From the NCBI RefSeq assembly GCF_020382885.2, contig NC_058501.1:11815501-11879500 (forward strand): a stretch of DNA of 64,000 bases. The letters run 5' to 3'. How positions within the stretch are numbered: the first letter of the stretch is position 1; the number at the start of each line of letters is the position of its first letter. The notes under the pieces are model-generated. The model worked only from the letters and a program-made list of their open reading frames with translations, had not been told where the DNA came from and did no database searches. The position numbers were made by a program, and so were the translations under genes. Positions 30,163 to 41,259 of this stretch are shown piece after piece. This stretch comes from Scatophagus argus. Its lineage: Eukaryota; Chordata; Actinopteri; Scatophagidae.

Positions 30163-30598
30163 GTTTGATTGAGCATGTGTGTGTGTTGGGACCGTTTGAT
30201 TGGAAGATGTGTGATGAAGTTGTTCTGTCCTTGCGCACTGGAGGCTCTCCGCTCGTCACTCCTCTGTGCTACAGTGCTTGGCGCTCACACCTGAAGTGAC
30301 AGAGCTGTGGTGAAGGCAGCGCACAGTGCAGCTCAGCCTGATGCTTCTACAAAGCGTCAGCAGGGCACATTTGGAGAGCAAGTCAGAAGGAGGGGGGGGG
30401 TATCCAAAGGGAGGGGAGGGGATGCGCGCATGTGACAGGCTTTTGGACGTTCTCATTTGTATCAGTCGGTCAGGGAGTTCAGTCTGTCCGTCGGGAGCTG
30501 CGTTTTGAATAAAAGAGAAAAAAAAAAATCAACGGGGACTTGCATTTTCTAACATTGCACGCCTCGTCCTCGTCTCTCCTGCAGATCGTCACAGCACC

Positions 30599-30634
30599 AT
30601 GCGAGCAGGAGAGACGCGCCCTGTGCCATGCTGA
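30599..30634 (+). promoter_or_regulatory. Overlapping upstream ORF (12 codons with stop) at the tmem158 start
   Basis: An ATG at 30599 opens an 11-residue frame that ends with TGA at 30632-30634. It therefore overlaps the tmem158 start codon (30628) in another frame. Ribosomes using it would pass the main start, so it could reduce tmem158 translation. A CTCCTGCAG at 30576-30584 resembles a splice acceptor, so the 5' UTR could include an upstream exon; the uORF lies downstream of it either way. Confidence 0.6.
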
Positions 30635-31329
30635 ACGACTCTCCGACTCTCCTGCTGGCTCTGACCGCGGTGGCCGGACTTCTCCAGCGATGCCAAGGCT
30701 GGAGCGACGAAGACCTCCTCCTGCCGCCCATCAACTCCTCCAACAGGTTTCTGGCCAACCTGGAGGTGGACGTGCGCTTCTCCAAGAGGTCCGTGGAGGA
30801 GAGCGACGCCTCGCCCGACGCCTCCTCCCTGCAGACTCTGTCCCAGTGCAACGTGAGCGTCCAGAGACTCCTGCCCACGTCGCTGGTGGCCCGCTGGGAC
30901 AGCAGCTTCGGCTTCCAGTGTGATGTGCTCATCTACACCACCAACAATCACGGGAGAGCTTTTTTCTCGGCGTCTTTCAACAGGGCCATCTCGCCCGTCG
31001 TCATCGAGCACCTCGGGGTCACTGGGGGTCAGCAGGAGTTGCGTCTGTGCGTGGGCTGCGGGATGTCCCGGTACCGGAGGTTTGGTCAGGGCAGGTCGAG
31101 GGGCCAGCAGACCGGGGATCAGGTCAGTTTCTGCTGCGTGGATTTCAGCCTCGACGAGCTGAAGGGGGACAAAAGTTGGAGGCTGAATAGAAAGCCAATC
31201 GAGTCGACACTTGTGGCTTGTTTCATGACTTTGGTCATCATCGTGTGGAGTGTTGCTGCTCTCATATGGCCGGTCCCGATCATTGCAGGATTTCTGCCCA
31301 ATGGGATGGAGCAGAGGAGACCGAGATAA
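30628..31329 (+). CDS. tmem158: Transmembrane protein 158 (Ras-induced senescence 1), single coding exon
   Basis: A 233-residue open frame uninterrupted by introns, as in the intronless mammalian gene; human protein is longer (about 300). Residues 1-24 form a hydrophobic signal peptide (LLLALTAVAGLL). The ectodomain has N-glycosylation motifs (NSS near residue 36, NVS near 75) and conserved cysteines, including LRLCVGCGMSRYRR. A C-terminal membrane segment spans about residues 193-223, ending in a short basic tail. The family is reported as induced by Ras signalling and as a binding site for the neuropeptide BINP; molecular function is poorly known. Position between lars2 (divergent) and cdcp1 matches human 3p21.31, which supports the call. 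The coding region is GC-rich compared with its flanks. A short overlapping upstream ORF precedes the start (separate entry). Confidence 0.93.
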   Translation: MLNDSPTLLLALTAVAGLLQRCQGWSDEDLLLPPINSSNRFLANLEVDVRFSKRSVEESDASPDASSLQTLSQCNVSVQRLLPTSLVARWDSSFGFQCDVLIYTTNNHGRAFFSASFNRAISPVVIEHLGVTGGQQELRLCVGCGMSRYRRFGQGRSRGQQTGDQVSFCCVDFSLDELKGDKSWRLNRKPIESTLVACFMTLVIIVWSVAALIWPVPIIAGFLPNGMEQRRPR

Positions 31330-31870
31330 TTAAAATAATCTTTATTATTATAATTAGCCTGTGCTGCCTATACTATAATTGTAGCCATTCAACTGTTGAC
31401 CTGAATGAGTGACTGCGGAGCTTTGGAGGACTTTCTGATCAAATGCTTTAGTTTTGGGTGTTCTCTAACCTTTATTAGACCTCCTCCTCATTAGGACAAC
31501 CAAGGTAAAGTATGATAAGTTATACTAGCCAATAAAAATCTATACTGGGACCAACACCAATGTGTTTTGTATACCCTTGTAGGCCTTCCTATAGATTATG
31601 TCAGCGTAAACTGTGCAAACTTTTCTCTTTAAACAGTGTTTGTATAATTTTTAATCTTTCTAGAAAGTTTTTTGCCTTATCCCATGTGTAGGACTTTTGC
31701 ACTGAAAAACTGAACTTTGAAGTGTGCCGTCATATATATAACCTATAGTCATGTTCAGAGTAAATGTGGTAGTTTTTTTTTCCCAGATACATTCTGAAAA
31801 ATAGCCGTTTATATTGTTAGATTTATAATGTCAAGTATATGCGTGCTTATTTGTATTCATGTTAAATTGA

Positions 31871-31876
31871 AATAAA
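31871..31876 (+). other. Candidate polyadenylation signal of tmem158
   Basis: AATAAA about 540 bases after the tmem158 stop, in an AT-rich 3' UTR-like stretch and before the first repeat of the next spacer. It is the first canonical hexamer I noticed downstream of the stop. Confidence 0.6.
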
Positions 31877-31996
31877 ATTGATTATAGGCTATAACCCGGA
31901 TTCTCTCTGACCTGTTCTCTGTAGCCTCGCTCAGCTTACCTTAGGCTTGTTTCAAAGTATAAAGGCTGTCAGCTAACTCTCAAAGTCAGGAAAATA

Positions 31997-32340
31997 TACT
32001 CAGTTTAGGCACACTTATCCAAAACTAATGCGGTCCAATGCAATATCCAATGTCCATCCTGCAATAAATCCTGCTTTGTTGCAGAGGTGCTGAGTCAGCT
32101 GTATGGTCATTTTGGAGGCTGTAGTTGTGTTGCTTTACACAGAGAACTGTTAATGTTATTTAGCCTGCCTTCACTGAAATAAATGGGATGGATGGATATA
32201 CGAGTATAAGACAAATCAGTTCAACGGCACCACAAACTCCAGCCTCCAAAATGTGCACAAAGTTGAGCAGATGATCATATAATATCACCGTAATGGCGCT
32301 TTTGCATCCATCAACCCTTGTGTTCATTCGAGTATGAAGT
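31997..32340. repeat. Nonautonomous palindromic element A
   Basis: Left end TACTCAGTTTAGGCACACTTATCC resembles the reverse complement of the right end of element B (GTAAGTGTACCTAATGAACTGAGTGTA). The interior has opposing copies of TCATTTTGGAGGCTGTAGT (32106 area) and CTCCAGCCTCCAAAATG (32238 area), so it folds on itself. It shares CTGCAATAAATCCT with element B. No coding content. Confidence 0.5.
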
Positions 32341-32385
32341 AAAGAACATAAGTAAATGCAGTAAGTGGCTCGTTAAAATGTTTTA

Positions 32386-32419
32386 AAACCACTTCATTTC
32401 ATTTCCTTTTACTGAGAAA
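32386..32419 (+). repeat. 34-bp direct repeat, copy 2 (3' of tmem158)
   Basis: AAACCACTTCATTTCATTTC... differs from copy 1 at 30129-30162 by one base. It begins shortly after the first of two related inverted-repeat elements. Confidence 0.75.
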
Positions 32420-32935
32420 AGAAATGAAATCAAAGCCAGGCTTCTCAGCTGGTTCAGGTAATGCTACATACTTTATGTACTTTTGGTTGGTCTAATGTAC
32501 AGCAGTTCACAAATGTAATCGTTTCAGTAAATGAGTCAGGGTGAGGAGATCCCTCTGACTCTTCTCTGTGAGTTTATGGTGAGTGTAGGAAAGGATTTTG
32601 AGAGTTAGTAGTCATCTGTTACCAATGGTTGTTTTAGCACTGTAATATTAATACAATAAATTTATTTCAAGAGTTTTGTATTACTCTGATCCCCCAACTA
32701 AAAAACCTCAACCACGTACAACCTACCTTTTGTTAAAGAGTAGGACATAAGAGTGTACATGTGTAACTCTTTGCAGTATTAATGTCATGTGGCTTGTTCA
32801 GTCAAGAGAGACCTGCTGAGCTGACTAACCAGTCTGTGATGATGATCAAGCCAGGCTGACCGAGCAAGCTTTAAAGCCATCATTGTTGTTGACAGAAAGC
32901 AGTCGGAGGGGATCTGTACCTGCAAAGTAACAGAT

Positions 32936-33203
32936 AGACTGAGCAATTATGAGAAACCACACTTAGTTGCCAGTTTGTGGTGGAGCCTAATGTAGTGTAG
33001 GCCAATACCACAGGGCTGCAATAAATCCTCCCGTCACGGGGGGGTTGAAGAGTGGCGGACAAAATATGAGAAACACAGCTCTGTAACTCTCACTGCAAAC
33101 CTCCAAAATAACCACAAAGTTGAATCAGCACCTGTCTGGATTTATTCCAGGACTGTTTTAGACTTTTAGTTTTTAGGTAAGTGTACCTAATGAACTGAGT
33201 GTA
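32936..33203. repeat. Nonautonomous palindromic element B, related to A
   Basis: Begins ACTGAGCAATTATGAGAAACCACAC and ends AGGTAAGTGTACCTAATGAACTGAGTGTA, which are related inverted ends. Shares CTGCAATAAATCCT and CCTCCAAAATAACCACAAAGTTGA with element A. Together A and B fill most of the tmem158-cdcp1 spacer. Confidence 0.55.
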
Positions 33204-33552
33204 GCTATAATCAGAATGAAGGAAGAATAACACATTTTTATATTTATGCACTGGGAATCTGTTAGGCTACGAGTGAATGTGGATCTCTGCTCTTTTTTTC
33301 ATCACGGATTTTACAAAGCAGGGACGAAACTTTCGTACCTGGCAAAATGGCCGACCTGGCCACGCCTTTGCTTTGGCTTACCTGATGCACACATACAGGA
33401 AATGGGATAGTCGCGAGCTGAGCTTCACGTAAACGGGAGAGACATGTGGAGTGTTGAGGTCGCAGCTCGGCACGAGGAGTCATGACATATGCGCAGATGT
33501 CCAGTGATTTCCCCCAGGATCAAAGTTAAAGGACTCTACACTGTAGGACAGC

Positions 33553-36500
33553 ATGTCCACATCGGCCGTCGCTCTCTACATTTTACTTGTTACCATCGTC
33601 GCTTCCACCGTATCAGGTAAGTCTCTCGGTAATTATTAGTCATCGGGACAGATTTCCTGTGAAATGGTGTCTTATAAGTCACAGTATAAGACATGGTTGT
33701 TGTTATTATTAAAATGTTTCTAGTTTGTAATCACGTCATTACTGTGATGTTTACCGCTAACGTGGATGTAAATGAACTGAACGTGAATGACTTCTTTTAT
33801 TCTTTTTTTTTTTTTTTTTTTAAATGTACTATACAGTTTTGTCAGACTTACTGGAATTTCAAAGGCAGGATTAGGAGAAAAATGAAAGAAAAACTTCTTC
33901 TCGGGGTGGAATTTTACCAAAAGGTTTCTGGTATGTGTGATGCGTCAGATGACAGGATGCGCCTGTTTTGTCCACTTCAGAAACTTACGTAAAGATGCAC
34001 GTATAGAAAGAGAAATAACACAGCGTTAACCAGGATACGTGAGACATTAGGTGACTGTTGTGAGCGAACATGGCCCTGTTTGCTTAGTACAGGCCTGGTT
34101 AGTCATAGGAGTCGATCCTGTCTGCCTCACCTCTCAATAGTTAGTCACTGTGACTCTGCTAACAGTGAGTAAAAGCTTAACACACAGCAGTGCTCTCTTT
34201 TTGTTCTCATTTTGTCAGAGTTTTTACGTGTTGATTTCACTGTAACATTTTCAGCATTGTATGTAAGGTGGTTTTTACACATGTCCAACATAAATATTCA
34301 TGCTTTGTATTTGTCCCAGAGTTCCTGACGTTGACCGTCAAACCTGACAGAGACACGGTCATCAACATCTACAGCAGCCAGGTGAAAGGCTGCAAAGTGT
34401 GCACCGGGACAGGAAGCTCACGACGATGTAACACATCCCTCCTGCTTAAAGACAACACTCCCGTCTCTGTGGAGTTTCAATGCTCCAGACCTCAAGATGT
34501 TTTCAGCGTGAAAATTGTGCGAAATATAGGTAAGGTCACTGCCATTTGTTTGAGTGTAAATGAAAGATATTTTCTGAATGGCCGTCTAATCGTTCTGCTG
34601 AGCTAATACAGTACAATCATCTGTTAACATCTCTTCTCAGAATGTAAAGCAAATGCCTGCAATAACCGCATCATCCAGGCCGACTCCGGCTCGCATCCTT
34701 TGCTGAATTTTACCCGCAAGTTCATCTGGAACCTGAAGGCCTATGCGCTGAAAGCGTTCAAAATAGACTTCTCCGACACTGGTCTGAGACAAATTAATGC
34801 ATCAGAGAGATGTCCAGACAGACACAGATACACCCTCCAGGCTGTCCAGACGACAGGGGAGGTGGCCTTGGGGACATACTGCAGACGGGGACCCATCCGT
34901 AGTGCTCAGATATTGAATCGTGGCAGGTTTTCTCTGGATGTCCCAGCAGGGCAGAAGCTGCAAAATGGCCAGTTTGATGTGTCTGTTGGGGAGGAAATCA
35001 AATGTGAGTTAGTTTAAATTTTGGTGTCTAAATAACTTCTCTGTCTCATGTCTACTTTGTCAGACATCATCATGTGACTGCTTTATGTGTCTTTTTTCTC
35101 TCTAATAGCTCTTGCAAGAATTACCCTAACATTACCAAAAGGGACCTCGTCTTCAGAGCTGCTCTCTCCAAACTACCCGGACAGTTTTCCTGACGACGAC
35201 GTGATGGAGTGGTACTTTCAGGTCCCGCATAAACAAAAGACAGCTGTTCAGCTCTTAAAGCTCACAGAGCCAGTTTGTCTGAAGAAGGACACAGCGGTGG
35301 AGTATCACAGCAGAGCGAGAGGGGCGTTGGTGCTGAGGCTGACGGACCCCCAGCCAGACCAGAGTCAGGGAGACTTCTCCCTGACACTGAGGAACTGCGA
35401 GATGGACAGAAGACGTGCTGGTTCTCCTGGTCTGTCCCTAAGCCTCAATGTGGTCTCTTCAAGTCAAAGTTCACCAGGTTTGTACATGATCTTGCCTTCA
35501 AATGTGTCACTGTTTTAACTTTTCATCTGTGCTGAGATTGCTATGTGTTTGTCCTCTCTGAATATGGTACATCCCATATCTCACTTATTTAAGAAATGAA
35601 GTGGTTAGATCTCAAGAAGTCAGTTTTGAATTTGGGTCTGATCTGGAGCTTGAAGAATGTTGCTCTTATCCTTTAAGACTAGCTGCGATGTAGGCTTATT
35701 TGTAAGTGTGATTTACAGAGCTTGTAATGAGGAACCCACAGAGAATTATGGCTCAACTTCTCCTCTATCAGGAGCATTTTAAGGACATCCAGCTTATTGT
35801 TCTGGTTACCGAGCTCACAACCTTGCATTTTAGGTTCACTCTCATCAGTGCCATTTTCAGCCACAGCAGGAAGCTGTTTTCAGCCAAAAAAAAGCTCTTA
35901 AAACCCACCGTAAATGACCTTCCCACCACAGAACAGCACACAGTTAGCAAGAAGCTGGTGTCATAATGGATCATTTAGCAGCTGAAGAGACAGATATTTA
36001 TTTGCTGTGTGTATTACATCCATCTACAATATGTTACTAATTAAGCTGCTTTGTGTCTGCTGGGTGTACATACAGGCAGCTGATAATGTCAGCGCCTACA
36101 GCTTGTTCTGCTGTCGCCAAGTAATCAAAAATCAAATATTGCTTAAAATCTTTAAAGCTGCAGATGTCCAGCTAATGCTGTAATTTTACCAATCAACTAA
36201 CAAGAAATACATCTTGTTTCAGAGCAGTTTGTCAGATATAATCTGCAACTAGTTGGCTATTTGATTTATCAATTTGTAAGTGGAATCAGTTTTGTCTTTT
36301 TTGTACAGGAGAAATTGTTCAGAGTCGGCGCAAATTTTCTCTGTTGAGTTACTTTCTGTTTTAATTATGTCATAACAGGCGTGTGATTACTAAATATAAA
36401 TAATCTCTATTTTCCATTGTAACATTGGGTTACAACGAGGGCTCAGATTCTTCAGTCTGGGTTGTGGCAGAGTTCACCATTTCTTGACACAGCTTCAGTA

Positions 36501-39099
36501 TGAATGAGTAATGAAACAGTGACGCGGAGTGCGGGCTTCATCTGAGCCCTCAGGTCTCGGTTTAGAGGTGCTCTGAGTTTGCCTCATCTCTGAGTCACGA
36601 ACGACAGCTTTGGCAAATCACCAAGAAACGCTTCTTTCAGCAATCTAGGAATCACGTTCCCACTTGTTGGACATGTTTTGTGATGACTGATGATTTCAGA
36701 AGAAAGTCACAGAAGAATAAATTTTTGCGCTGTTGTCTGCAGTGTCGTGTACAGTGGATGTGAGGAAAATGGAGGGCCTCTCTCTTCACATTGAGAAGTT
36801 GAGACCGGCCTCGGACTGTGAGATGAAAGTAAACTCTGTGCTGAAGGAGGAGATCACAGTCACATCAAACAGTGAGCTGTCTTTCCAGGACTGCCTTCCT
36901 GAAGACATTCGAGTCACAGCCACGGGAGTCATAGGTAAATCCAAACTTGAGTCTTTTGTGAAGGCTTTTTATCAGTTGTTTTTTTCCTCTCGGACAGTGC
37001 ATTTTGGTGGTCAGTTAGTTAGTTTGGGTTTAATCTGTCCTGGTTCAGCCTGATTTCTGATTTAGATTACATGTACTTCCATATCAGAGTGTAGTCAATA
37101 CAAAGACTGCCCGAAGGATAAAGTGGATCTGTCGGTGCCTCTGCTGCCCACCTGTCTCCCCGCGCCGCTGAGCAGTGCGACCTGGACTCTTCGTCCTCCT
37201 CAGCAGGGCACCGTGGAGCTGACATCTCCTAATGAACACCTCATGCAGTCCCTACCTGGGCAGCCGTGCAATGACAGCTTTACTATCAAAGTGGCCGAAG
37301 GCGATGGCACTCCTGTTGGATCCTTCTGTCCTCAGGGAGCCATACAGAAGATCCAAATCCATAACAATGTGTCTGTCACTGTGTCTGGTCTGGGTGACAA
37401 AGCACTACCAACGCCTGTGCTGAATGCCGTAATAAAAGGGGATATAACAGGTAACAAGCAGATTTAACTGAATGAAATTGATTAATTAAATAAGTACATG
37501 TTTTTCAGTGAAATTTCATCCAGTGTTCTTTCTAACTCCTTTTCAGAAAGATACATATTCACCGTATCTCCAAAGAAGGACATTCCTGTCCTTTTGGCTA
37601 CTCCTCATTGGCCAGTAGGAATGAAGGCTTACTCCACCATCTCCTGGATCGTCTCCGTCCCACCGAAGATGGAGGCTCACATCATGTTTGCCAACCTCAG
37701 CCAGCCCAAGTGCAGCAACCGCCACACAAACATCAGAGTGCAGCGATTCGGCCGTCCGGAGGAGGACTACAGCCGCAGGGAGGACGAGGAGGCCGACAGT
37801 GAGCTCACCGTTTCAGAGAGCTTCTACCTCAACATGTCCAACTGTATGCCCCAAAGAGGACACTTCAGCGTCCTGACCAAGGTCACCCTGCAGAAGAAAA
37901 TGAGTAAGAGAGTTACTTGGTCTATATTGGAGCTTTGTATAAACTGTAAGCCGTTTCCACAGACAGGCACAATACTTTATGGCACGTGACCATTCATTGT
38001 CTGTGTAAGCAGCCATCCAGTTAATTCTGGTAGTTGTTGGCCAGTCCTCATTTGCATAAAGTTGAAGTCCAGGTTACTTTATGCAAATTGAGGGCGTTCA
38101 GTGAGACTCTGGAAACTCCTGAAAATCTTTTAAACTGTTGTTGATCTAAAAAGAAGACAGATTGGGTGCCTGCACTGTTATAGGAGGGTGTGGCCTGTTT
38201 TCTTTTTTTCCTCGCATCCAAAACTAGTCCTGTGGACATGGAACATGACTGTACATAAGCTGTAAGATAGCTAGCAACTCCAGGCTAGCGTGTTTGTGTG
38301 TGAGGCTTAAAAAGTTAATTAATATTTGTTCATCTCCAGGCTTCACAGGTTTTGATCTTTTGTTGTTGTTTTGCCTCATTTAGACTTTCTGCTGATTATC
38401 ATCCTGAGTGTGGTGGCTGCTCTGTTGGCTATCTTTGTGATTGTGCTCGTAGTGGTCTGTGTGGTGATTAGGTGAGTGCATCTGCTTTATATTTCATTCT
38501 TCAGATTTTTTTTGTTCTCTATAAGTCAATAATTTAGTTTTTCCAAATGAGTATCTTTATGTCTGCCTCAGTCTGCTTGAGATTTTCTACCTTCTCTACC
38601 CTTCATGTATAAAACTCTCATCATCTTATATCTCCTGCCAAACAGGAAGAAGAAGAAGCAACTGAATCACCAAGAGGCCATCTACAATCCAAACGGCACC
38701 AGCTTATTGCCAGGACAGAATGGCTTTCCGGGAACGCGTGAAGACAACGACTATCATGAATACGCTTCCATTGACGACACGCTGGTCTACACACACCTGC
38801 TGAGAAAGGGGAGAGAGATCGGCGTCTATGGAGAGTTTGACACGCACCGGCCCTGCACAGGGAACACATACTCACATCAGCCTCTAAAGGGCTCTAAAGA
38901 CATTGATGCTGACGGCACGCGAGACAGCAGACAGCAGTTTCCAGTCTCGTTTCAACAGGCTCCTCCACCACTTCCCATGAGGCCTTTGAGCCACGACCAA
39001 CGCCTGGTGGACAATGTGATTTACCAGGCTGACGGTCAAAGTGAAGAGGAACATTCCCCGAATCTGGGGCCGCGGCTGGAGCCAGAGGGAGGGAACTGA
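33553..39099 (+). CDS. cdcp1: CUB domain-containing protein 1 (CDCP1), nine coding exons
   Basis: Type I membrane glycoprotein that acts as a Src-family kinase substrate and adhesion/anchorage signalling hub. Exons: 33553-33616, 34320-34529, 34641-35003, 35109-35477, 36743-36934, 37088-37450, 37547-37903, 38384-38471, 38646-39099; all GT-AG and in phase. They encode 819 residues (human 836). Exon 1 is a signal peptide (YILLVTIVASTVS). Exons 2-7 encode the CUB-like ectodomain; exon 4 has the CUB-type motif LSPNYPDSFPDDDVMEWYF. Exon 8 is the membrane span, about residues 641-668. The tail begins with RKKKK and keeps tyrosines equivalent to human Y734 (EYASI, residue 708) and Y743 (VYTHLL, residue 717). 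The human Y762 position is histidine here (residue 736). A proline-rich PPPLPMRP motif follows. Convergent with clec3b, as in the human cluster. Confidence 0.95.
35478..36742. other. cdcp1 intron 4
   Basis: A 1.27 kb intron between CUB-region exons. AT-rich, no element clearly recognised and no coding frame with support. Confidence 0.7.
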
Positions 39100-39514
39100 G
39101 GAGACGATTGGATTTGACTTTCTGCTTTTTACTTGACCTACTTGATCTTTGAGTTTTTCATTCCCTGGCGTCTGTGTGATATCCTGATGTTCAGCCTTAG
39201 CACAAAGCCTGTGTTTTTCTCTTGAACACAGTTTTGCACCAAAGCCAGACACACATAACAGTCCTCCTGTTCAAACCTGCCTGCAGCCGTTACCTTGTTT
39301 TATCTCAGATGAAGGTGCATTTGGTGCTGAAAGCAGTACATAATCATCCTCTTTATACCCGTTTTTGCCTCTGTAAGGAGATATGTTGCTTGTAGGCAAT
39401 TAATATTTTACACTTTAGCTGTTTTGTACATATTATGGATGTTTAAACTGGAGCAAATGTTTGCTGTTTACTTGCTGAGGTTTTTTATTCTAGTCATTAA
39501 ACCGTTGAGGACTC

Positions 39515-39606
39515 CACTGCTGTTGCAATATGCTGAACTTTTATAGCATCATCGAAACACGAAGGCCAGATGATGGCCTGTATTGCAGGAGATTGCAACA
39601 GCGGTG
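39515..39606 (+). other. Predicted three-way-junction fold in the cdcp1 3' UTR
   Basis: A 15-base closing stem pairs 39515-39529 (CACTGCTGTTGCAAT) with 39592-39606 (ATTGCAACAGCGGTG); the only mismatch is a G-U pair. Inside lie two smaller hairpins: ATGCT (39530-39534) with AGCAT (39545-39549), and AGGCCA (39563-39568) with TGGCCT (39574-39579) around a five-base loop. It lies before the first polyA hexamer, so it would be in the mRNA. Function is unknown; a palindromic repeat remnant is the alternative. Confidence 0.4.
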
Positions 39607-39777
39607 TTTGAGAACTCTCCCTGTCTATTTTTTTATCACTGCTCTTGCACCAGCCGTGGAGACTTCTAGATACAGTGTCATGTCACCATAAATGCGCCTT
39701 ACAGAAAGGTCAATACTTTCCTCCTAATGCAAGTTAGGATCTTCGAGTTGTTTTCAGCCAGTTTTGGTTCAGGGATA

Positions 39778-39783
39778 AATAAA
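39778..39783 (+). other. Candidate polyadenylation signal of cdcp1
   Basis: AATAAA within ATAAATAAAAAG about 680 bases after the cdcp1 stop. The mammalian 3' UTR is long, so later signals are possible; this is the first clear hexamer I noticed. Confidence 0.45.
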
Positions 39784-40365
39784 AAGTGAGTGCTTTTGTT
39801 TGTTTGTTTCTCTCTCATTTTGGACCTTTACTTTTGGGAATCTTGAGACTGATGTGCTGCTAGCTAAACGACTAAGTGATTTTATGACAAATGAGAATGA
39901 CTGGTCAGAAACCATATTTTTCTATTAGTGTAATATATTTTGGAGACCACAGGCCCCTTCTGCTGGGCTGTAATGACATGAAACTACACTCACTACTGTG
40001 ATCAAAAAGAAAGAAATGTCGGAGTTTTTGTTATTGGTTACAAGTAGCTTTTGTGTGATCAGTGCTCAAAACCTTTTCATGGGTTTCCGTGAAGACAGAC
40101 TGATCTAAAAGATCATGTTACAAACCAAGTCCTAACAGACTTTCTCTTTTGGTAAATCTAAAGGTTTGTACATTAACAGGGACAGAATATGACCACCAAC
40201 ATATTCAAATTGTTATTTATGGTATTGATTTTGACATTAGTTTGACCAAGAGGATGCCAGAATATTGACTGGTTTCATCTGATGGAAAATTGAGTTCAAT
40301 ATTTAAAGTGAAACTTGTGAAACTGACTGAATGAATTGTGTGTTTCTTGTCTTGTAAAGCCATGT

Positions 40366-40408
40366 TGTCTCCCTCTGCAGTTCAGAACATGAACTGCAGG
40401 GGGAGACA
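40366..40408. other. Near-perfect 19-bp hairpin between cdcp1 and clec3b
   Basis: Arms 40366-40384 (TGTCTCCCTCTGCAGTTCA) and 40390-40408 (TGAACTGCAGGGGGAGACA) pair over 19 bases with one G-U mismatch and a five-base loop GAACA. It lies in the convergent spacer, or in a long cdcp1 3' UTR. It could be a short palindromic transposon, a structured RNA or a small-RNA precursor; the sequence alone does not decide. Confidence 0.5.
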
Positions 40409-41253
40409 TAGCTCAATGTTGCCATCAGTCCATTCTCGTCCTTTTGCTCTCTGAATGTGAAGATAATTTGGTGAATGCTTTACAGTCTGACTGACTGAGT
40501 TTCGATGGGACTGAGATGAGGACATGCTCTATGTAAACTGACATCAGTGGGTGTCTATGGAAACGTCCAAACATGTTTATCTGATGTAATCGTCCTCTGG
40601 GTGGGTAAACTGCTAAGAGTTCCAATACAGAAACCAGTTTTTCATCATGAAAAATGTCTGCGTGGGTGGAAATGTTTTTAGAAATGTAGCAACCAGAGGG
40701 TCTGATCATAAATTCATTGGAAATTAGAAAAGGTTTTGTGTTTTTATGGGAGAGTATGTCGATCCCTGTATATACTCCTCTCTGTCTATAATGTTAACTT
40801 TCCTGACTTTCGTGAGTGGTGACACCTGAAAAAGAAAAAAATGTCACCCTTGTTCTGGCCTCTCTGTTGATGTTTACCATTTCCTTGGTTATGAAAATAC
40901 ATCAGTCATATACATTTGGTTAAAATAACCCCCAATGATTTCCCCAGAGGTGGCAGCCTGCGATCAGAGTGTAATATTTCAGTGAAAACACTTATGATGA
41001 TGTATTTTTTGAGACTTATTTTGAAAGGACAACGTGTCCCGCTGGCCTTGTAAAGAAGAGATGTAGAGAACCTAAACTCAAGAGATTGTGTGTGTATGTG
41101 TTGTTGTCGAATCAGCCAAGTTCTTTTCTCTTTTGAGTTGTTACATAAGCATTTTGAAGCAATTGTTTTATTCCCTCTTTTGAACAAAATACTTTCATTA
41201 TATGTGCTGAAGTTTTAACATCTCAAAGAGAAGGCTACAGCTGTGGAGACATG

Positions 41254-41259
41254 TTTATT
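41254..41259 (-). other. Candidate polyadenylation signal of clec3b
   Basis: TTTATT on the plus strand (AATAAA on the minus strand), about 420 bases beyond the clec3b stop. A second copy lies at 41167-41172. Either would leave a short gap from the cdcp1 3' end. Confidence 0.45.

Larger units (their letters stand above)
17736..30540. other. Intergenic region between lars2 and tmem158
   Basis: About 12.8 kb with no gene I can read. It holds the repeats, LINE fragment, microsatellite and weak promoter/exon candidates listed separately. Open frames here are short and lack splice or homology support. The AT-rich stretches 19.6-21.5 kb, 22.7-25.0 kb and 26.1-29.0 kb show no recognisable element to me. 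Confidence 0.7.

Noticed and set aside
30549-31011. Long minus-strand open frames across tmem158
   Set aside because: They are GC-rich shadows of the tmem158 coding frame. They lack any recognised similarity, and the sense frame has signal peptide, glycosylation sites and membrane segment.
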